The notes: generated by a model not told the origin, from the letters alone. A stretch of 64,000 nucleotides of DNA from Apium graveolens (GCF_009905375.1 NC_133652.1:122905205-122969204); one strand, 5' to 3'. Shown: positions 10,671 to 22,913, numbered from the stretch's first letter. A program made the numbers and translations.

Positions 10671-12742
10671 ACCCAGTTTGTCCAAAAATGAACTGAATAA
10701 ATTCCAAATTAAGAATAAAAAGAAGCCAGATGGTTAGAACTTCCACATTTATGACATGTTTTCCTAGGAGCATCAGGAACAGGTTTATAATCATTGCTTT
10801 TATTCGCACATTCCTTTCCATTCCTATTTTTCCTAGGTGATTTTACCTTGTTTGCATTCTTGACATCTTTCAGCTTATGCTTAAGCTGCTTCTTTGTCAT
10901 TAAGCCTATGTTCACTTTAGCTGTCTTTTCCTGTTTTAGTTTGTCAGAAGTTAATTCCTCTTTAACTTCTGATTTCTCATTTTCAGACTTTACAGTTACA
11001 AACTTAACAGGTTTTAACTTTGGCTTTTGCTTAACAACAGGCTTAATCTCTTCAATTCCTTTATCATTCTTATCTTCTCCATAACCTAAGCCTTCTTTCC
11101 AGTTTCCACTACTTAGCAAATTTTGAGTTGTTTTGCCAGAGTTAGTCCAAGTCCTGATAATCTCTTTTTCCTTTTCTAACTCAGTTTTTAGAGATTCATT
11201 CATTTTTAGTACTTCATCCCTAACATAAAAAGCATCATCTCTATCCTTCTGAGTTTGATGGAACATGACTAACTCTTTTTCTAAGAAATCGTTTCTTTTC
11301 TTAAAAGCAAGATTTTCAGAAGTTAATCTTTCACATGTTAAAGTTTGATCTCTATAGCTAACAAACATGGTTTTAAGATATCTTCTCAACTCATTAATAT
11401 CATCAGTATGAAAAGCATAAGTAGTCTGAGGTACCTTTGTTTCAGTAGCTTCAGAACTGCTCTCAGCACTTTCTTTATCAGCATTTTCCATCAATGCATA
11501 GTTCTCCTCACTTTCAGATTCTGAGGTGTGTGTCCAGCATTTTTGCTTTGTGACAAGAGCCTTGCCTTTGTCACCCTTTGCCTTCTTGCAATCAGGAGAT
11601 ATGTGGCCTTTCTCACCACAATTATAGCATTTAATATTGGTATAATCTCCTCTGTCAGACTTTCCTCCTCTGCTTTCAGATCTTCTGAAATTCTTATGGT
11701 CAGAACTTGTGCCTTTCCTGGAAAACTTCTTTCCCTTCCTGAACTTCCTGTATGCAATCTTTGTGATTCCTTTCACCATAAGAGCACACAGCTTCATCAT
11801 CTCCTCATCAACATCAGTCTCAGGCAAGCTTTCAGAATCTGTCATCATTACTTTCAGAACTTGATGACTCAGTTTCAGACTTCATGACAAGAGCTTTACC
11901 CTTGTCTTTCCTTGAGGAAGCTGCTTTGGGGGATTCTTCTTCAGCCTTAAGAGCAACTGTCCTTGACTTTCCTCCTTTCCTCTTGCTTTTTTATTCCATC
12001 TCAAGCTCATGAGTCTTGAGCATTCCATAGATTTCATCAAGAGTTATTTCATCAAGATTGTAGTTGTCTCTTATTGTCGTTGCCTTCAAATCCCAACATT
12101 CAGGAAGAGCTAACAGGAATTTAAGGTTTGAATCTTCAAGATCATACTCTTTATCAACCAATGACAAATCATTCAAAAGTTTGACAAATCTATCATATAA
12201 ATCATTCAATGACTCATTAGTCCTTGAGTCAAAATGTTCATGCTCTTGAGTGAGTATTGTCTTCCTGTTCTTCTTAATTGTGTCAGTTCCCTGACACCTT
12301 GTTTCCAGAGCATCCCATATCTCCTTAGCAGTCTTGCAGTTGATTACCCTGTTTGACATTACATTATCAATGGCACTATGCAGTAAGTGTCGTACCTTAG
12401 CATCCTTAGCAATTGATGCTATATCTTCAGCAGTATAATCACTCTTCTTCTTTGGTACGGTCTTTGCTGCTTCACCTGCAACTGCAACAGCGAGCTTGGT
12501 TGGTTTGTGAGGCCCTTCCTTGATTCTATCAAGGTATTCTGGATCTGTTGCTTCCAGGAACATGGTCATCCTTACCTTCCATATGGGATATTCAGATGGT
12601 CTCAGTATGGGAACTCTGATGGTCTCATACCGACTCTGAATTTGTGTCTTTGGTGGTTCCTCAGTTTTGGTAGGCTTAGTTGGAGTTTCTGTGTCCGACA
12701 TGATTGTGTTTGGATCTTTAACTGTATGTGTGTTAACAGATA

Positions 12743-12755
12743 GGCTCCGATACCA
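12743..12755 (-). other. Primer binding site of A (tRNA-iMet)
   Basis: TGGTATCGGAGCC on the minus strand, two bases after the LTR. It matches the initiator-Met tRNA 3' end except for one A-to-G change compared with C's TGGTATCAGAGCC. Confidence 0.9.
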
Positions 12756-12838
12756 CTTGTTAGGTCACACACACTGTAGAGGGGGGTGAATACAGTGTAT
12801 AATACAATCAAATCGATATTACGTAACAGAAAACAAAC

Positions 12839-12844
12839 TTTATT
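12839..12844 (-). promoter_or_regulatory. AATAAA polyadenylation signal in A LTR
   Basis: AATAAA on the minus strand, aligned with the AATAAA at 15660-15665 of C. It lies about 130 bp downstream of the TATA box, so the R region would be short. Confidence 0.5.
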
Positions 12845-12969
12845 AAAACAATAAATTCTGTTACAGTGTGGAACTGTTACCTCTCAGTGATGAACAAATA
12901 TCATGAGAGCTGCTAGGGTTACAATGAATAATCTTCGATAACACTTATAGTGTAAACCCTATGTCTGTG

Positions 12970-12977
12970 TTTATATA
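12970..12977 (-). promoter_or_regulatory. TATA box of element A 5' LTR
   Basis: TATATAAA on the minus strand in GTAGTATATAAACACA, at the same place as the TATA box in C's LTR (15527-15534). It probably sets the genomic RNA start about 30 bp downstream. Confidence 0.7.
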
Positions 12978-13352
12978 CTACACAGTTACAAGATAATCGC
13001 TAATTGATATGGAATATAATTCTGCTTCCTAAAATATATCAATCAGATATCTTTTCATCCAAGTATTCCATTCTTCACGGAACTCCTTCTTCATGCATAT
13101 CTCTTCTTATTTTTATCTCGATCTTCTTTCCTTTAATCAGCTACTGTCCTTATCTGATCGTCCTTCAGCACTTAAGTTCTGATATCTAACTTCTGATGAT
13201 TATCTCCTGATAATATAAGTACTGATATCCTTAAGTCCTGACTTCCAGTATAAGTACTGATCAACAGTTAAGTACTGATTTGTCCTGTTAAATAAGATCT
13301 GAAATCTAAACATAAATTATATTAGCCATGACATTATCAAATATATCTAACA

Positions 13353-15159
13353 AATAAAATGGTACCTTACATCAATGTGCTTTGTTCTAGAATGATTAAC
13401 TGGATTAGCCACTATAGATATAACATTAGTATTGTCACACATAATAGGAATTTTGTGTAACACTTGGCCATAATCCATTAGCTGATTTCTAATTCAAAGC
13501 ACTTGAGCACAACAACTTCCTGCAACTATGTATTCAGCCTCAGCTGTAGAAGTTGATATATATTGTTGTTTCTTGCTATACCAGGATACAAGTCTTTGTC
13601 CAAGAAATTGACAGCTTCCAATAGTACTCTTCCTGTCAACCCTGCATCCAGCAAAATCTGCATCTGTGTAACTAATAGCTTCAAAACCAGTTCCCTTAGG
13701 ATACCACAATCCCAAGTTTGGAGTTCTCTTCAAGTATATGAAAATCCTCTTTACAGCCATCAAATGTGATTCTTTTGGATTGGCTTGAAATCTTGCACAT
13801 AGATATGTAGCAAACATGATGTCTGGTCTACTTGTAGTTAAGTAAATCAATGATTCAATCATCCCTCTATAGCTTGAAACATCTATACTCTTGCCCTTTT
13901 TATCTTCATCCAGCTTTATTACAGTAGACATAGGTGTAGATACAGGTGAACAATCAACCATACTAAACTTTTTCAATAAATCTTTGACATATTTAGTTTG
14001 GCTGATGAAGATCCCATCACTTCTTTGACTGACTTGAAGTCCAAGAAAGTAACTCAGTCCCCCCATCATACTCATTTTATATTCACTTTGTATAAGCTTA
14101 GAAAATCTTTGGCAAAGCTTCTCATTTGTAGAACCGAAGATGATATCTTCCACATAGATTTGAACTAGGATCATATCCTCACCATGTGTCTTGTAGAAGA
14201 AAGTCTTGTCTATAGTACCTCTAGTAAAACCATGTTTGAGTTGGAATTCTGACAGTGTATCATACCAAGCTCTAGGTGCCTGTTTTAGTCCATATAGAGC
14301 CTTGAGTAATTTGTACACAAAATTTGGAAATTCTGGATCTTCAAAGCCATATGGCTGTTGCACATAAACTTCTTCTTCTAGCTCTCCATTTAGGAAGGCA
14401 CTCTTGACATCCATTTGATACACTTTAAAGTTTGAATGTGCAGCAAATGCTAGAAAAATCCTTATTGCTTCAAGTCTTGCAACTGAGCAAAAGTTTATCA
14501 TAGTCAATTCCTTCTTCTTGTGAGTAGCCTTTTGCAACCAACCTTGATTTATTTCCGGTAACTACACCATTTTCATCCATCTTGTTCCTGAACACCCATT
14601 TTGTTCCAATTATACTTCTATTCATTGGTGCAGGAACCAATTTCCAAACTTTGTTTCTTTCAAACTGATTCAACTCTTCCTGCATGACAGATATCCAATC
14701 AGGATCCAGTAGAGCTTCATCAATTTTCTTAGGCTATACTTGAGACAGAAAACATGCATGTAGGCACTCATTATCAGTTGCACTTCTAATTCTCACACCA
14801 GTAGTAGGATCACCAATAATTGCTTCTCTAGTATGACTTCCATCCCACTTCCTTGTATGAGTTTGTTGACTTGTGCCTTTATCATTCTCTTCATTGTTGG
14901 TATGACTGCTAGATCCTTCTTCTCTTTCTCCCCATAAGTTTGTGCTATCAAATTCAAGTGTTTGAGATGAGCTTCCATTCCCATGATTTTCTTGTTCAGT
15001 AATCTCTTCATTCAATATCTATTGTGCATTGACTTCATCTTCACCATCAGAATCACTATCAATGTTGAGGTTTTCAAATTCAAGGCCTTCAGCTTCATTA
15101 TCATCAAGGCATTCCAAGCCTGGATACTTGTCATCATCAAAAGTCATATTTGTGCTTTC
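13353..15159 (-). pseudogene. pol: Element B: copia pol fragment (integrase linker, RT, RNase H) split by A and C
   Basis: A minus-strand fragment of a different SIRE-like copia family. From 15159: end of the integrase region and acidic linker, RT from about 14685 (MQEELNQFERNKVW), the catalytic-site segment as YVEDIIFGS near 14140, and RNase H with YTDADFAGCR and an interrupted CDN segment ending at 13353. The usual YVDD has become YVED, which should inactivate the polymerase. Further damage: TAG at 15019-15021, TAG at about 14732, a frameshift near 14485, and TGA at 13494-13496. A's LTR cuts it in RNase H and C's LTR cuts it in the linker, so both sides continue elsewhere or are lost. It is older than A and C. 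Confidence 0.9.
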
Positions 15160-15526
15160 TGTTAGATATATTTGATAATGTCATGTCTAATATGATTTGT
15201 GTTTAGTTTTCAGATCTTACTTAAATAGGACAAATCAGTACTTAACTGAAATCAGCATTTATATCGAACTCAGAACTTAAGTTATCAGTACTTAAGGTTC
15301 AGGAGATATTTATCAGGAGATAATATCAGGACTTAAATGAAACTTTCAGATAAGGAAGGTGGCTGATTGAAATGAAAGAAGATCAAGACAAACGTAAGAA
15401 GAGATATGCATGAAGAAGGAATTCTTTGAAGAATGGAATACTTGGAAGAAAAGATATCTGATTGATATATTTTAGGAAACAGAATTATATTCCATATCAA
15501 TTAGCGATTATCTTGTAACTATGTAA

Positions 15527-15534
15527 TATATAAA
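15527..15534 (+). promoter_or_regulatory. TATA box of C LTR
   Basis: TATATAAA in GTAATATATAAACACA, conserved with A (12970-12977). Confidence 0.7.
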
Positions 15535-15659
15535 CACACACATAGGGTTTATACTATAAGTGTTATCATTATCGAGAATATTATTCATTGTAACCCTAGC
15601 AGCTCTCGTGATATTTGTTCATCACTGAGAGAGGACAGTTCTACATTGTAACAGAGGTT

Positions 15660-15665
15660 AATAAA
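15660..15665 (+). promoter_or_regulatory. AATAAA polyadenylation signal in C LTR
   Basis: AATAAA about 130 bp after the TATA box, conserved in A's LTR. Confidence 0.5.
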
Positions 15666-15758
15666 GTTTGTTTTCTGTTACTTTTGTTCTTTGAATTCGA
15701 TTTGATTGTGCTATACACTATATTCAACCCCCTTCTACAGTGTGTGTGACCTAACAAG

Positions 15759-15771
15759 TGGTATCAGAGCC
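15759..15771 (+). other. Primer binding site of C (tRNA-iMet)
   Basis: TGGTATCAGAGCC two bases after the LTR, an exact plant initiator-Met primer site. Confidence 0.93.
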
Positions 15772-15812
15772 TATCTGTTAACACATAAATAGTTTAAGAT
15801 CCAAAAACAATC

Positions 15813-18136
15813 ATGTCTGAAGCAGAAACTCCAACCAAGCCCACCAAAACCGAAGAACCCCGAAGACTCAAATCCATAGTCGATATGAGGCTATTAGAGT
15901 TCCCATACTGAAACCATCTGAATATCCCATATGGAAGGTGAGGATGACTATGTTTCTGGAAGCTACAGATCCAGAATATCTTGACAAAATCAATGAAGGA
16001 CCTAACAAGCCAACAAAACTCGCTGTTGTAGTTGCAGGTGAAGCAGCAAAGTCTGTACCAAAGGAGAAGAGTGATTACACTGCTGAAGATATCACATCAA
16101 TTGCTAAGGATGCTAAGGTACGACACTTGCTGCATAGTGCCATTGATAATGTAATGTCAAACAGGGTAATTAACTGCAAGACTGCAAATGAGATATGGGA
16201 TGCATTGGAGACAAGATGCCAGGGAACTGATTCGATTAAGAAGAACATGAAGACTATACTCACTCAAGAGTATGAACACTTTAACTCAAAGCCTAATGAG
16301 TCATTGACTGATTTATATGACAAATTTGTCAAACTCTTGAATGATTTGTCACTAGTTGATAAGGAGTATGATCTTGAAGATTCAAACCTTAAATTCCTGT
16401 TAGCTCTTCCCGAAAGTTGGGATTTGAAGGCAACAATTATAAGAGACAACTATAATCTTAAAGAAACAACTCTTGATGAAATTTATGGGATGCTCAAGAC
16501 TCATGAACTTGAGATGGAACAAAGAAGCAAGAGGAAAGGAGGAAAGTCAAGGACAGTTGCTCTTAAGGCTGAGGAAGAATCCCCAAAAGCAGCTACCTCA
16601 AGGAAAGGCAAGGGAAAAGCGCTCATCACAAAGTCTGATACTGAGTCATCAAGTTCTGATAGTGATGATGACTCAGAAACTAAAAGCTTGCCTGAGATGG
16701 ATGCTGATGAAGAGATGATGAAGCTGTGTGCTCTTATGGTGAAAGGAATCACAAGTATTGCATACAGAAAGTTCAGGAAGGGAAAGAAGTTTTCCAGGAA
16801 AGGTGCAAGTTCTGATAAGAAGAATTTCAGAAAATTTGAAGGCAAAGGAGGGAAGTCTGACAGAGGAGATTACACAAATGTCAAATGCTACAACTGTGGT
16901 GAGAAAGGCCACATATCTCCTGATTGTAAGAAAGTGAAGAGTGACAAAGGCAAGGCTCTTGTCACAAAGAAGAAAAGCTGGACAGACACTTCAGATTCTG
17001 AAAGTGAGGTGAACTATGCCTTGATGGCAAATGCTGATAGCAGTTCTGAAGCTGCTGAGTTAAAGATAGCTCAAACTACTTATGCCTTTCATACTGATGA
17101 CATTAATGAGTTGAGAAGAAATCTTAAAACCATGTTCATTAGTTATAGAGATCAAACTTTAATATGTGAAAGATTAACTTCTAAAAATCTTGCTTGTAAA
17201 AAGAGGAATGATTATTTAGAAAAAGAGTTAGTCATGTTCCATGAAACTCAGAAAGATAGAGATGATGCTTTCTATGTTAGGGATGAAGTACTTAAAATGA
17301 ATGAATCTCTAAAAACTGAGTTAGAAAAGGAAAGAGAGATTATCAGGACTTGGACTAACTCTGGCAGAATAACTCAGAATTTGTTAAGTAGTGGAAACTG
17401 GAAAGAGGGCTTAGGTTATGGAGATGATAAGAATGATAAAGGAACTATAGAAATTAAGCCTATAGTTGTTAAACAAAAGCCAAATTTAAAACCTGTTAAG
17501 TTTGTAGCTGTAAAGTCTGATACTGAGAAATCAGAAGTTAAAGAGGAATTAACTTCTGACAAACTAAAATAGGAAAATACAGCTGAAGTTAACGTAGGCT
17601 TAATGACAAAAAAGCAGCTTAAGCATAAGCTGAAAGATGTTAAGAATGTAAACAAGGTAAAGTCACCTAGGAAAAATAGGAATGGAAAGGAAGGTGTGAA
17701 TAAAAGCAATGATTTTAAGCCTGTTCCTAATGCTCCTAGAAAAACATGTCATAACTGTGGAAGTTCTAACCATCTGGCTTCTTTTTACAGGAAGAATAAG
17801 AACATAAACTCCTTACCTTCAAAGTCAGGAGTTAAGAGTCAGTCTGTTAGATATAGGCCACAAAATCCTTGTTTTCATTATGGTAGTTTATGGCATTCCA
17901 TTTATACTTGTAAGGAATATCATAGTTTGTACTATGATTATTATCAAATAAAACCTTCTTTCAAGAAAGTTAACATTGTTCCTTCTAGTGTAAGTTCTGA
18001 TATAAAGTCTGATAGTGAAAAGGCTGATAAGAAAAATGTTAACATAAACTCTGATGCTAAATCCGCTGCAAATGTTAACAAACTTAATAAGGCCAAAGGA
18101 TCCAAGCAAGTCTGGGTCCTTAAAACTAATCATTAA
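15813..18136 (+). pseudogene. gag: Element C gag (broken)
   Basis: ATG 15813 begins MSEAETPTKPTK as in A, but one base is missing near 15860, so the frame ends early; the main frame resumes and is open through 15938-17572. It contains the capsid domain, the CYNCGEKGHISPDC knuckle (about 16888-16929), and a charged coiled-coil region rich in Lys/Glu. An in-frame TAG at 17570-17572 interrupts it, then it continues in the same frame to TAA 18134-18136, including a second knuckle (CHNCGSSNH) and an Asn/Lys/Ser-rich tail. C keeps the roughly 100 bp that A has lost near its gag end, so it shows the original form there. Assignment certain; function lost. Confidence 0.88.
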
Positions 18137-18148
18137 TGGTCTTTGTGA
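18134..18148 (+). other. gag-pol junction with two in-frame stops in C
   Basis: TAA, three codons, TGA, then pol in the same frame, preceded by TTTGTGATTGCAG. The layout matches A at 9654-9668 although the first stop codon differs (TAG in A). Confidence 0.6.
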
Positions 18149-21100
18149 TTGCAGGGCAACAGGAAAAACATCCTAGTTCTTGACAGTGGATGTTCAGGAC
18201 ATATGACTGGAAATAAAGCCCTGCTATCAGACTTTGTGGAGAAAGCTGGCCCAAGTGTTTCTTATGGAGATGGCAACATTAGAAAAACAATGGGATATGG
18301 CAATATCAATCTTGGGAATGTCATCAATAAAGAAGTAGCTCTGGTCTCAGGACTTGGACACAATCTGCTGAGTGTTAGTCAAATCTGTGATAGAGGTTAT
18401 CATGTGGATTTCTTTGAAGAACACTGTAAAGTTGTAAGCAAATTTACAGGCAAAGTTGTTCTGAAAGGATACAGGCATGGTAACATTTATGAAGCCAAGC
18501 TTTCAACAAGTACTGATGGTTCTGCAATCTGTCTGTTAAGTAGAGCATCAATTGAAGAAAGCTGGAATTGGCACAAGAAACTCTCTCATTTAAATTTCAA
18601 CAATATAAATGAACTAGTCAAGAAAGATCTTGTGAGAGGACTGCCAAAATCAGTGTTTGCTCCTGATGGCCTTTGTGATTCATGTCAGAAGGCTAAACAA
18701 AGAAAATCTTCATTCAAGAGCAAGACTGAATCATCAATTCTTGAGCCTTATCACCTACTACATGTAGATCTATTTGGTCCAGTGAATGTCATGTCTATTG
18801 CAAAAAAGAAATATGCTATGGTCATTGTGGATGAGTTCACCAGGTACACATGGTGTATTTCTTACACATAAAAAGTGAAACTGCATCTATCTTGATTGAT
18901 CATGTCAAGCAACTGGATAAATTGGTCAAAGATTCTGTGAAGATCATAAGAAGTGATAATGGCACTGAGTTCAAGAATTTGATCATGGAAGAGTTCTGCA
19001 AAGACCATGGAATCAAGCAGGAATTTTCTGCTCCTGGAACTCCACAGCAAAATGGAGTTGTTGAAAGAAAGAATAGAACTCTTATTGAAGCTGCACGAAC
19101 AATGCTTGATGAAGCAAAACTACCAACCTATTTTTGGGCTGAAGCTGTGCAGACTGCTTATTTTGCTCAGAATGCAACACTCATTAACAAGCATGGAAAG
19201 ACACCATTTGAGATGGTAAAGCAAAAGAAGCCAAATCTAAAGTATTTTCATGTATTTGGATGCAAGTGTTTTGTTCTTAAGACTCACCCTGAACAGCTAT
19301 CCAAATTTGATTTAAAAGCTGATGAAGGATTTTTTGTTGGATATCCACTTTCCATAAAAGCCTTCAGAGTCTACAATTTAAGAACAATGGTTGTCATGGA
19401 ATCTATCAATGTCTCCTTTGATGATAAGAAGATTACTGGACTTGAAGATTTCAATGATCATGATCAGCTGAGATTTGAAAATGAAGACTTAAATTCTGAT
19501 ACTGAAAATCCTGACAGTCTAAATCCTGATATTGCAAACTCTGATGGATTAAACTTTGATGTTATTGAAACTGTGGTAACTACGCCAAAGGAAGATGCAC
19601 CTGTGTAGGGGGATCATACTGAAGATACAACCACATCTCAAGAAGCATCAGAACATACAACTGGCTCTTCAAGTTCTGATTCATCAAGTTCTGATAAGCC
19701 AAGTTCTGATAATTCTAAAAACTCAAATTATGAAGGATCCAACTCAGAGAGCATAATTTCAGGGGGGGAGCATCAGAAAATGTTGATGAAGATAGCATGG
19801 GTCATGGGGGAGCATCCAGTTCTAGAGAAAACCTTCCATCTGCAAGGAAGTGGACTAAATCACATACACCTGACTTAATTATTGGAAATCTTGATGCAGG
19901 TGTCAGAACTAGAACAGCTACTTCAAGTGAATGTCTCTATAATTCTTTTCTCTCTCAGACTGAACCAAAGAAAGTGGAAGAAGCTCTTCAAGATGCTGAT
20001 TGGGTGCAAGCAATGCAGTAAGAGTTAAATGAATTTGAAAGAAATAAAGTCTGGACCCTAGTGCCAAGACCAAAGAACAGATCTGTTGTTGGTACAAAGT
20101 GGGTGTTCAGAAACAAAACTGATAGTGATGGCATAATTACAAGGAATAAAGCAAGGCTGGTTGTAAAAAGATATTCTCAACATGAGGGAATTGATTATGA
20201 TGAAACATTTGCACCAATTGCTAGATTGGAAGCCATAAGGATATTTTTGGCTTATGTTGCTCATAAAAAGTTTACTGTCTTTCAAATGGATGTGAAAAGT
20301 GCTTTTCTCAATGGAGAACTGGAAGAAGAAGTATATGTTGAACAACCTCCAGGCTTTGTAGATTCCAAATTTCCAAATCACGTCTACAGGCTTGATAAAG
20401 CACTTTATGGCCTTAAGCAAGCTCCAAGAGCATGGTATGAGACTTTAGCTCAGTTTCTTCTGGAAAGTGGATTTAACAGAGGAACTATTGGCAAAACACT
20501 GTTCTGCCTCGACCATGGAAAGGACTTACTTTTGGTGCAGATATATGTTGATGATATCATTTTTGGTTCTACAAATGACAGACTTTACAAGAAGTTTGCC
20601 AAACTGATGCAGTCAAGATATCAAATGAGTATGATGGGGGAACTTAGCTATTTTCTGGGCCTTCAAGTAAAGCAGAATGAAGAAGGCACTTTTATTTGTC
20701 AATCCAAGTACACCAGAAATTTGTTGAAGAAATTTGGAATGCAAGATTGTTCAAGTGCATCCACTCCCATGGCCACTGCAACAAAATTGGATAAGGATAC
20801 TGGTAAATCAGTAGATATTACTGATTACAGAGGTATGATTGGCTCACTACTCTATCTAACTGCTAGTAGACCTGATATCATGTATGCTACCTGTCTTTGT
20901 GCAAGATTTCAAGCAGATCTAAGAGAACCTCACTTAACAGCTGTGAAAAGAATTTTCAAGTATCTTAAGGGGACCGCTGATCTGGGATTGTGGTATCCCA
21001 GAGAATAATATTTTAAACTAATAGGTTACTCAGATACAGATTTCAAAATTGACAGGAAAAGCACAAGTGGAAGCTGCCAATTTCTTGGAGGCAGATTGGT

Positions 21101-21491
21101 TTCTTGGTTTAGCAAGAAACAAAAGTCAATTTCCACATCAACTGCAGAAACAGAGTACATTGCTGCATGAAGCTGTTGTGCACAGATTATTTGGATGAAG
21201 AATCAGTTACTGGATTATGGGTTAACATATTTTAAAATCCCTATTTACTGTGATAATCAAAGTGCTATTGATATGACAGGTAATCCAGTTCAACACTTAA
21301 TGACAAAGCACATCAGCATTAGGTACCACTTCATAAGGGAGCATGTGGATGAAGGAACAGTGGAATTGCACTTTGTTCCCACAGATCAACAACTAGCAGA
21401 TATCTTCATAAAACCACTGTATGAAGCTACTTTTACAAGATTGGTAAATGAACTTGGCATGGTTTCAGGTTCTTTCTCTAAATCTGCTTAG
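18149..21491 (+). pseudogene. pol: Element C pol: protease, integrase, RT, RNase H (broken)
   Basis: Protease LDSGCSGHM, zinc finger [17 protein letters not shown], integrase motifs [15 protein letters not shown] and [11 protein letters not shown] with YVDDIIFGS (about 20546), and RNase H with YCDNQSA and the end ADIFIKPL at about 21410. Breaks: a one-base loss near 18853, TAG at 19606-19608, a frameshift in a G run near 19762, TAA after MQ at about 20022, TAA at 21006-21008, loss of part of the DADFAGC motif just after, and TGA near 21168. The linker (19480-19720) encodes repeated SSD from AAGTTCTGAT units. RT is about 94% identical to A (10 differences in 168 residues by eye). Confidence 0.93.
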
Positions 21492-22763
21492 TTTTTGTTC
21501 TGATGCATCAGATTTTACGATCACTATTTACAGATATTACTATCTTTGTGTATTCTGTGCTTAATTGAAAATTGCTTAAGTACTGATTATTGTCTGATAT
21601 GAATTTCTAAACTTTGATAGTGATATGAATATATCTGTGATTATTCAATCTGATGAGGATAACTATGCTAGATGCTGACCTAGTAGTCTTTAATATACTA
21701 AAGATCCCATGTTTGAAGTAATTATTTATGTGGAAACCTCTTAACACAAGAAAATTCTGATACTGAGCTTAGTTGAAGTTTACTTTGTGTATCTCATTAC
21801 TAAATCACAAACTGGAATAGTGCTTCTTATCTGTTAAGTTCTGATGTTAGTAAATCTGATAGATGTACTAAGTGCTGATAAACCTCACTTATCAAAAGAA
21901 AAAGAAATAAAAATCAGGTACTCCTTTGATATCTAGAGTAAAAATGTGGAAGGGAAGACCCAAGGGCATTGCTGGTATTAAGTCATATGCATTAGAAAAG
22001 CAAAATATATTTTTTCTTGGTGACCTTTCACACTCTATGATTACTGGAGAAATACTCTGATAATAGTATAAATTTTGATAAGCAGTCGTGACTCACTTAC
22101 ACTGAGAAGCCACTGTAAAATGGAAGTTCAAAAGATGCATAAAATGAGCATAAAACAGTTGAGGTGGATTCATGCATGAACTCATTCTAAAGTAGACTTC
22201 AGAATCATGACAGATTTTGAGTAAAGTTCTTAGTTATGCCTTATTTCTAAGATATACTGAAGTGAATCAGACTTTAATCTTTATCTGATATTTAGCTTAC
22301 TACACACACATACACTCCATATGAATGATGAAAATTACTGTGGTGATAAATGTTATTTTAGATGAACGTTTAAGTGTCAGTTGCATAAATTCTGAGGACA
22401 AGTAATGATGGAAGTTATGATGATTAAGTTCTGAAGAAACGAAATCAGAATTTGTGTGAAGAATTACAGAAATGGGCATTCACTTTTCGAGTTAAGAAAT
22501 CATGTTCTGATGACTGATTAAGTTCTGATATAAGTCTAAGTTCTGATATTAAACTCTGATTCTTTACTTGACTTATTTGTGATTAAAATCTGAAATAGTC
22601 TTATTTAAAATCAGAATATGTTTGGGTGAGATATTAACAGTCAACATAATTTGGGTTAGTGGTACACGTCTATGCACAATAATTTTTACTTGTTTCGTGT
22701 GCGCATTAAATCCTATTTTAAACTTCCAATGGTTGTTCTTATTCTCATCAATCGAGGGAGACG
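21492..22763 (+). other. Spacer between C pol and the small gene (no gene seen)
   Basis: About 1.27 kb, homologous to 5034-6301 of A. Similarity is about 90% by eye up to roughly 22570 and drops to about 70% afterwards. Repeated AAGTTCTGAT-like motifs (near 21838, 22427, 22508 and 22530). Confidence 0.6.
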
Positions 22764-22783
22764 AGGTAGAATTATTTCTACCT
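22764..22783. promoter_or_regulatory. 20-bp near-palindrome upstream of the small gene (C)
   Basis: Arms AGGTAGAA and TTCTACCT with a 4-bp centre, 43 bp before the TATA box. Same site as 5014-5033 in A. Confidence 0.58.
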
Positions 22784-22826
22784 ATAACCATTGAATTTTC
22801 CTTGCGTCTCTTGGTATTCTATTGGC

Positions 22827-22834
22827 TATATAAA
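22827..22834 (+). promoter_or_regulatory. TATA box of the small gene (C)
   Basis: TATATAAA in GGCTATATAAACC, 87 bp before ATG 22914, followed by a CT-rich leader. Conserved with A. Confidence 0.72.
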
Positions 22835-22913
22835 CCAACACCTCATTCCAGCCAACACATCTCTCATTTTCTCTCACACTCTCGAACTCATTTCTTTTTC
22901 ACTCATCACAAAC

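Larger units (their letters stand above)
9913..10715 (-). mobile_element. Inserted 5' fragment of a third accessory gene inside A gag
   Basis: Gag of A and C align up to about 10716 and again from about 9912. In between, A has about 800 bp where C has about 100 bp. On the minus strand the insert holds short TATCGAGAAGTC repeats, a TATA box, a CT-rich leader, an ATG at 10368 and a reading frame resembling the N-terminal domain of the accessory proteins at 3909 and 24367. It looks like a captured or recombined 5' end of a homologous accessory gene from another family. Boundaries are accurate to about 5 bp. Confidence 0.8.
9666..12701 (-). pseudogene. gag: Element A gag (broken)
   Basis: Encodes the copia capsid precursor that packages element RNA. 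The reading frame starts at ATG 12701 (MSDTETPTKPTK); the UBN2-like capsid part runs to 11991. A CAA-to-TAA change relative to C ends the first frame, and a further frameshift lies near 11850. The frame from 11848 carries a CCHC zinc knuckle, CYNCGEKGHISPDC (residues 74-87 of that segment), then a charged coiled-coil stretch and a second, imperfect knuckle beginning CHKCGSSNH. About 100 bp of gag near 9913-10715 are replaced by roughly 800 bp of foreign accessory-gene DNA; gag resumes at 9912 and ends at TAG 9666-9668. C's gag at 15813-18136 is the aligned reference. Certain as gag; non-functional. Confidence 0.88.
1..13352 (-). mobile_element. Element A: Ty1-copia (SIRE-like) retrotransposon with two extra 3' genes, 3' end outside window
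   Basis: On the minus strand the order is 5' LTR (12758-13352), PBS, gag, protease, integrase, RT, RNase H, a 1.2-kb spacer, a small gene and a long accessory gene; the 3' LTR lies beyond position 1. Copia domain order (integrase before RT) and the iMet PBS are visible. The extra downstream genes are the layout of the plant SIRE/Maximus group, but no membrane segment supports calling them env. The element is dead: gag has a stop, a frameshift and an insertion, pol has a frameshift and a stop, and the accessory gene has two in-frame stops. It is inserted in the RNase H region of B; the TSD cannot be tested because the left flank is missing. Family assignment by motif is firm, clade less so. 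Confidence 0.9.
12758..13352 (-). repeat. 5' LTR of element A (595 bp)
   Basis: Begins TGTTAGATATATTTG and ends CCTAACA on the minus strand, directly followed by the PBS. It matches the LTR of C (15160-15756) along its length at roughly 90% by eye. The U3 part (about 13150-13300) holds six or seven copies of a degenerate ATCAGTACTTA motif (see findings). The TATA box and polyadenylation signal are listed separately. Confidence 0.93.
15160..15756 (+). repeat. 5' LTR of element C (597 bp)
   Basis: TGTTAGATATATTTG to GACCTAACA, then the PBS. The U3 region at about 15225-15340 has five or six ATCAG(T/A/G)ACTTA copies. TATA at 15527 and AATAAA at 15660 are in the expected order. Confidence 0.93.
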
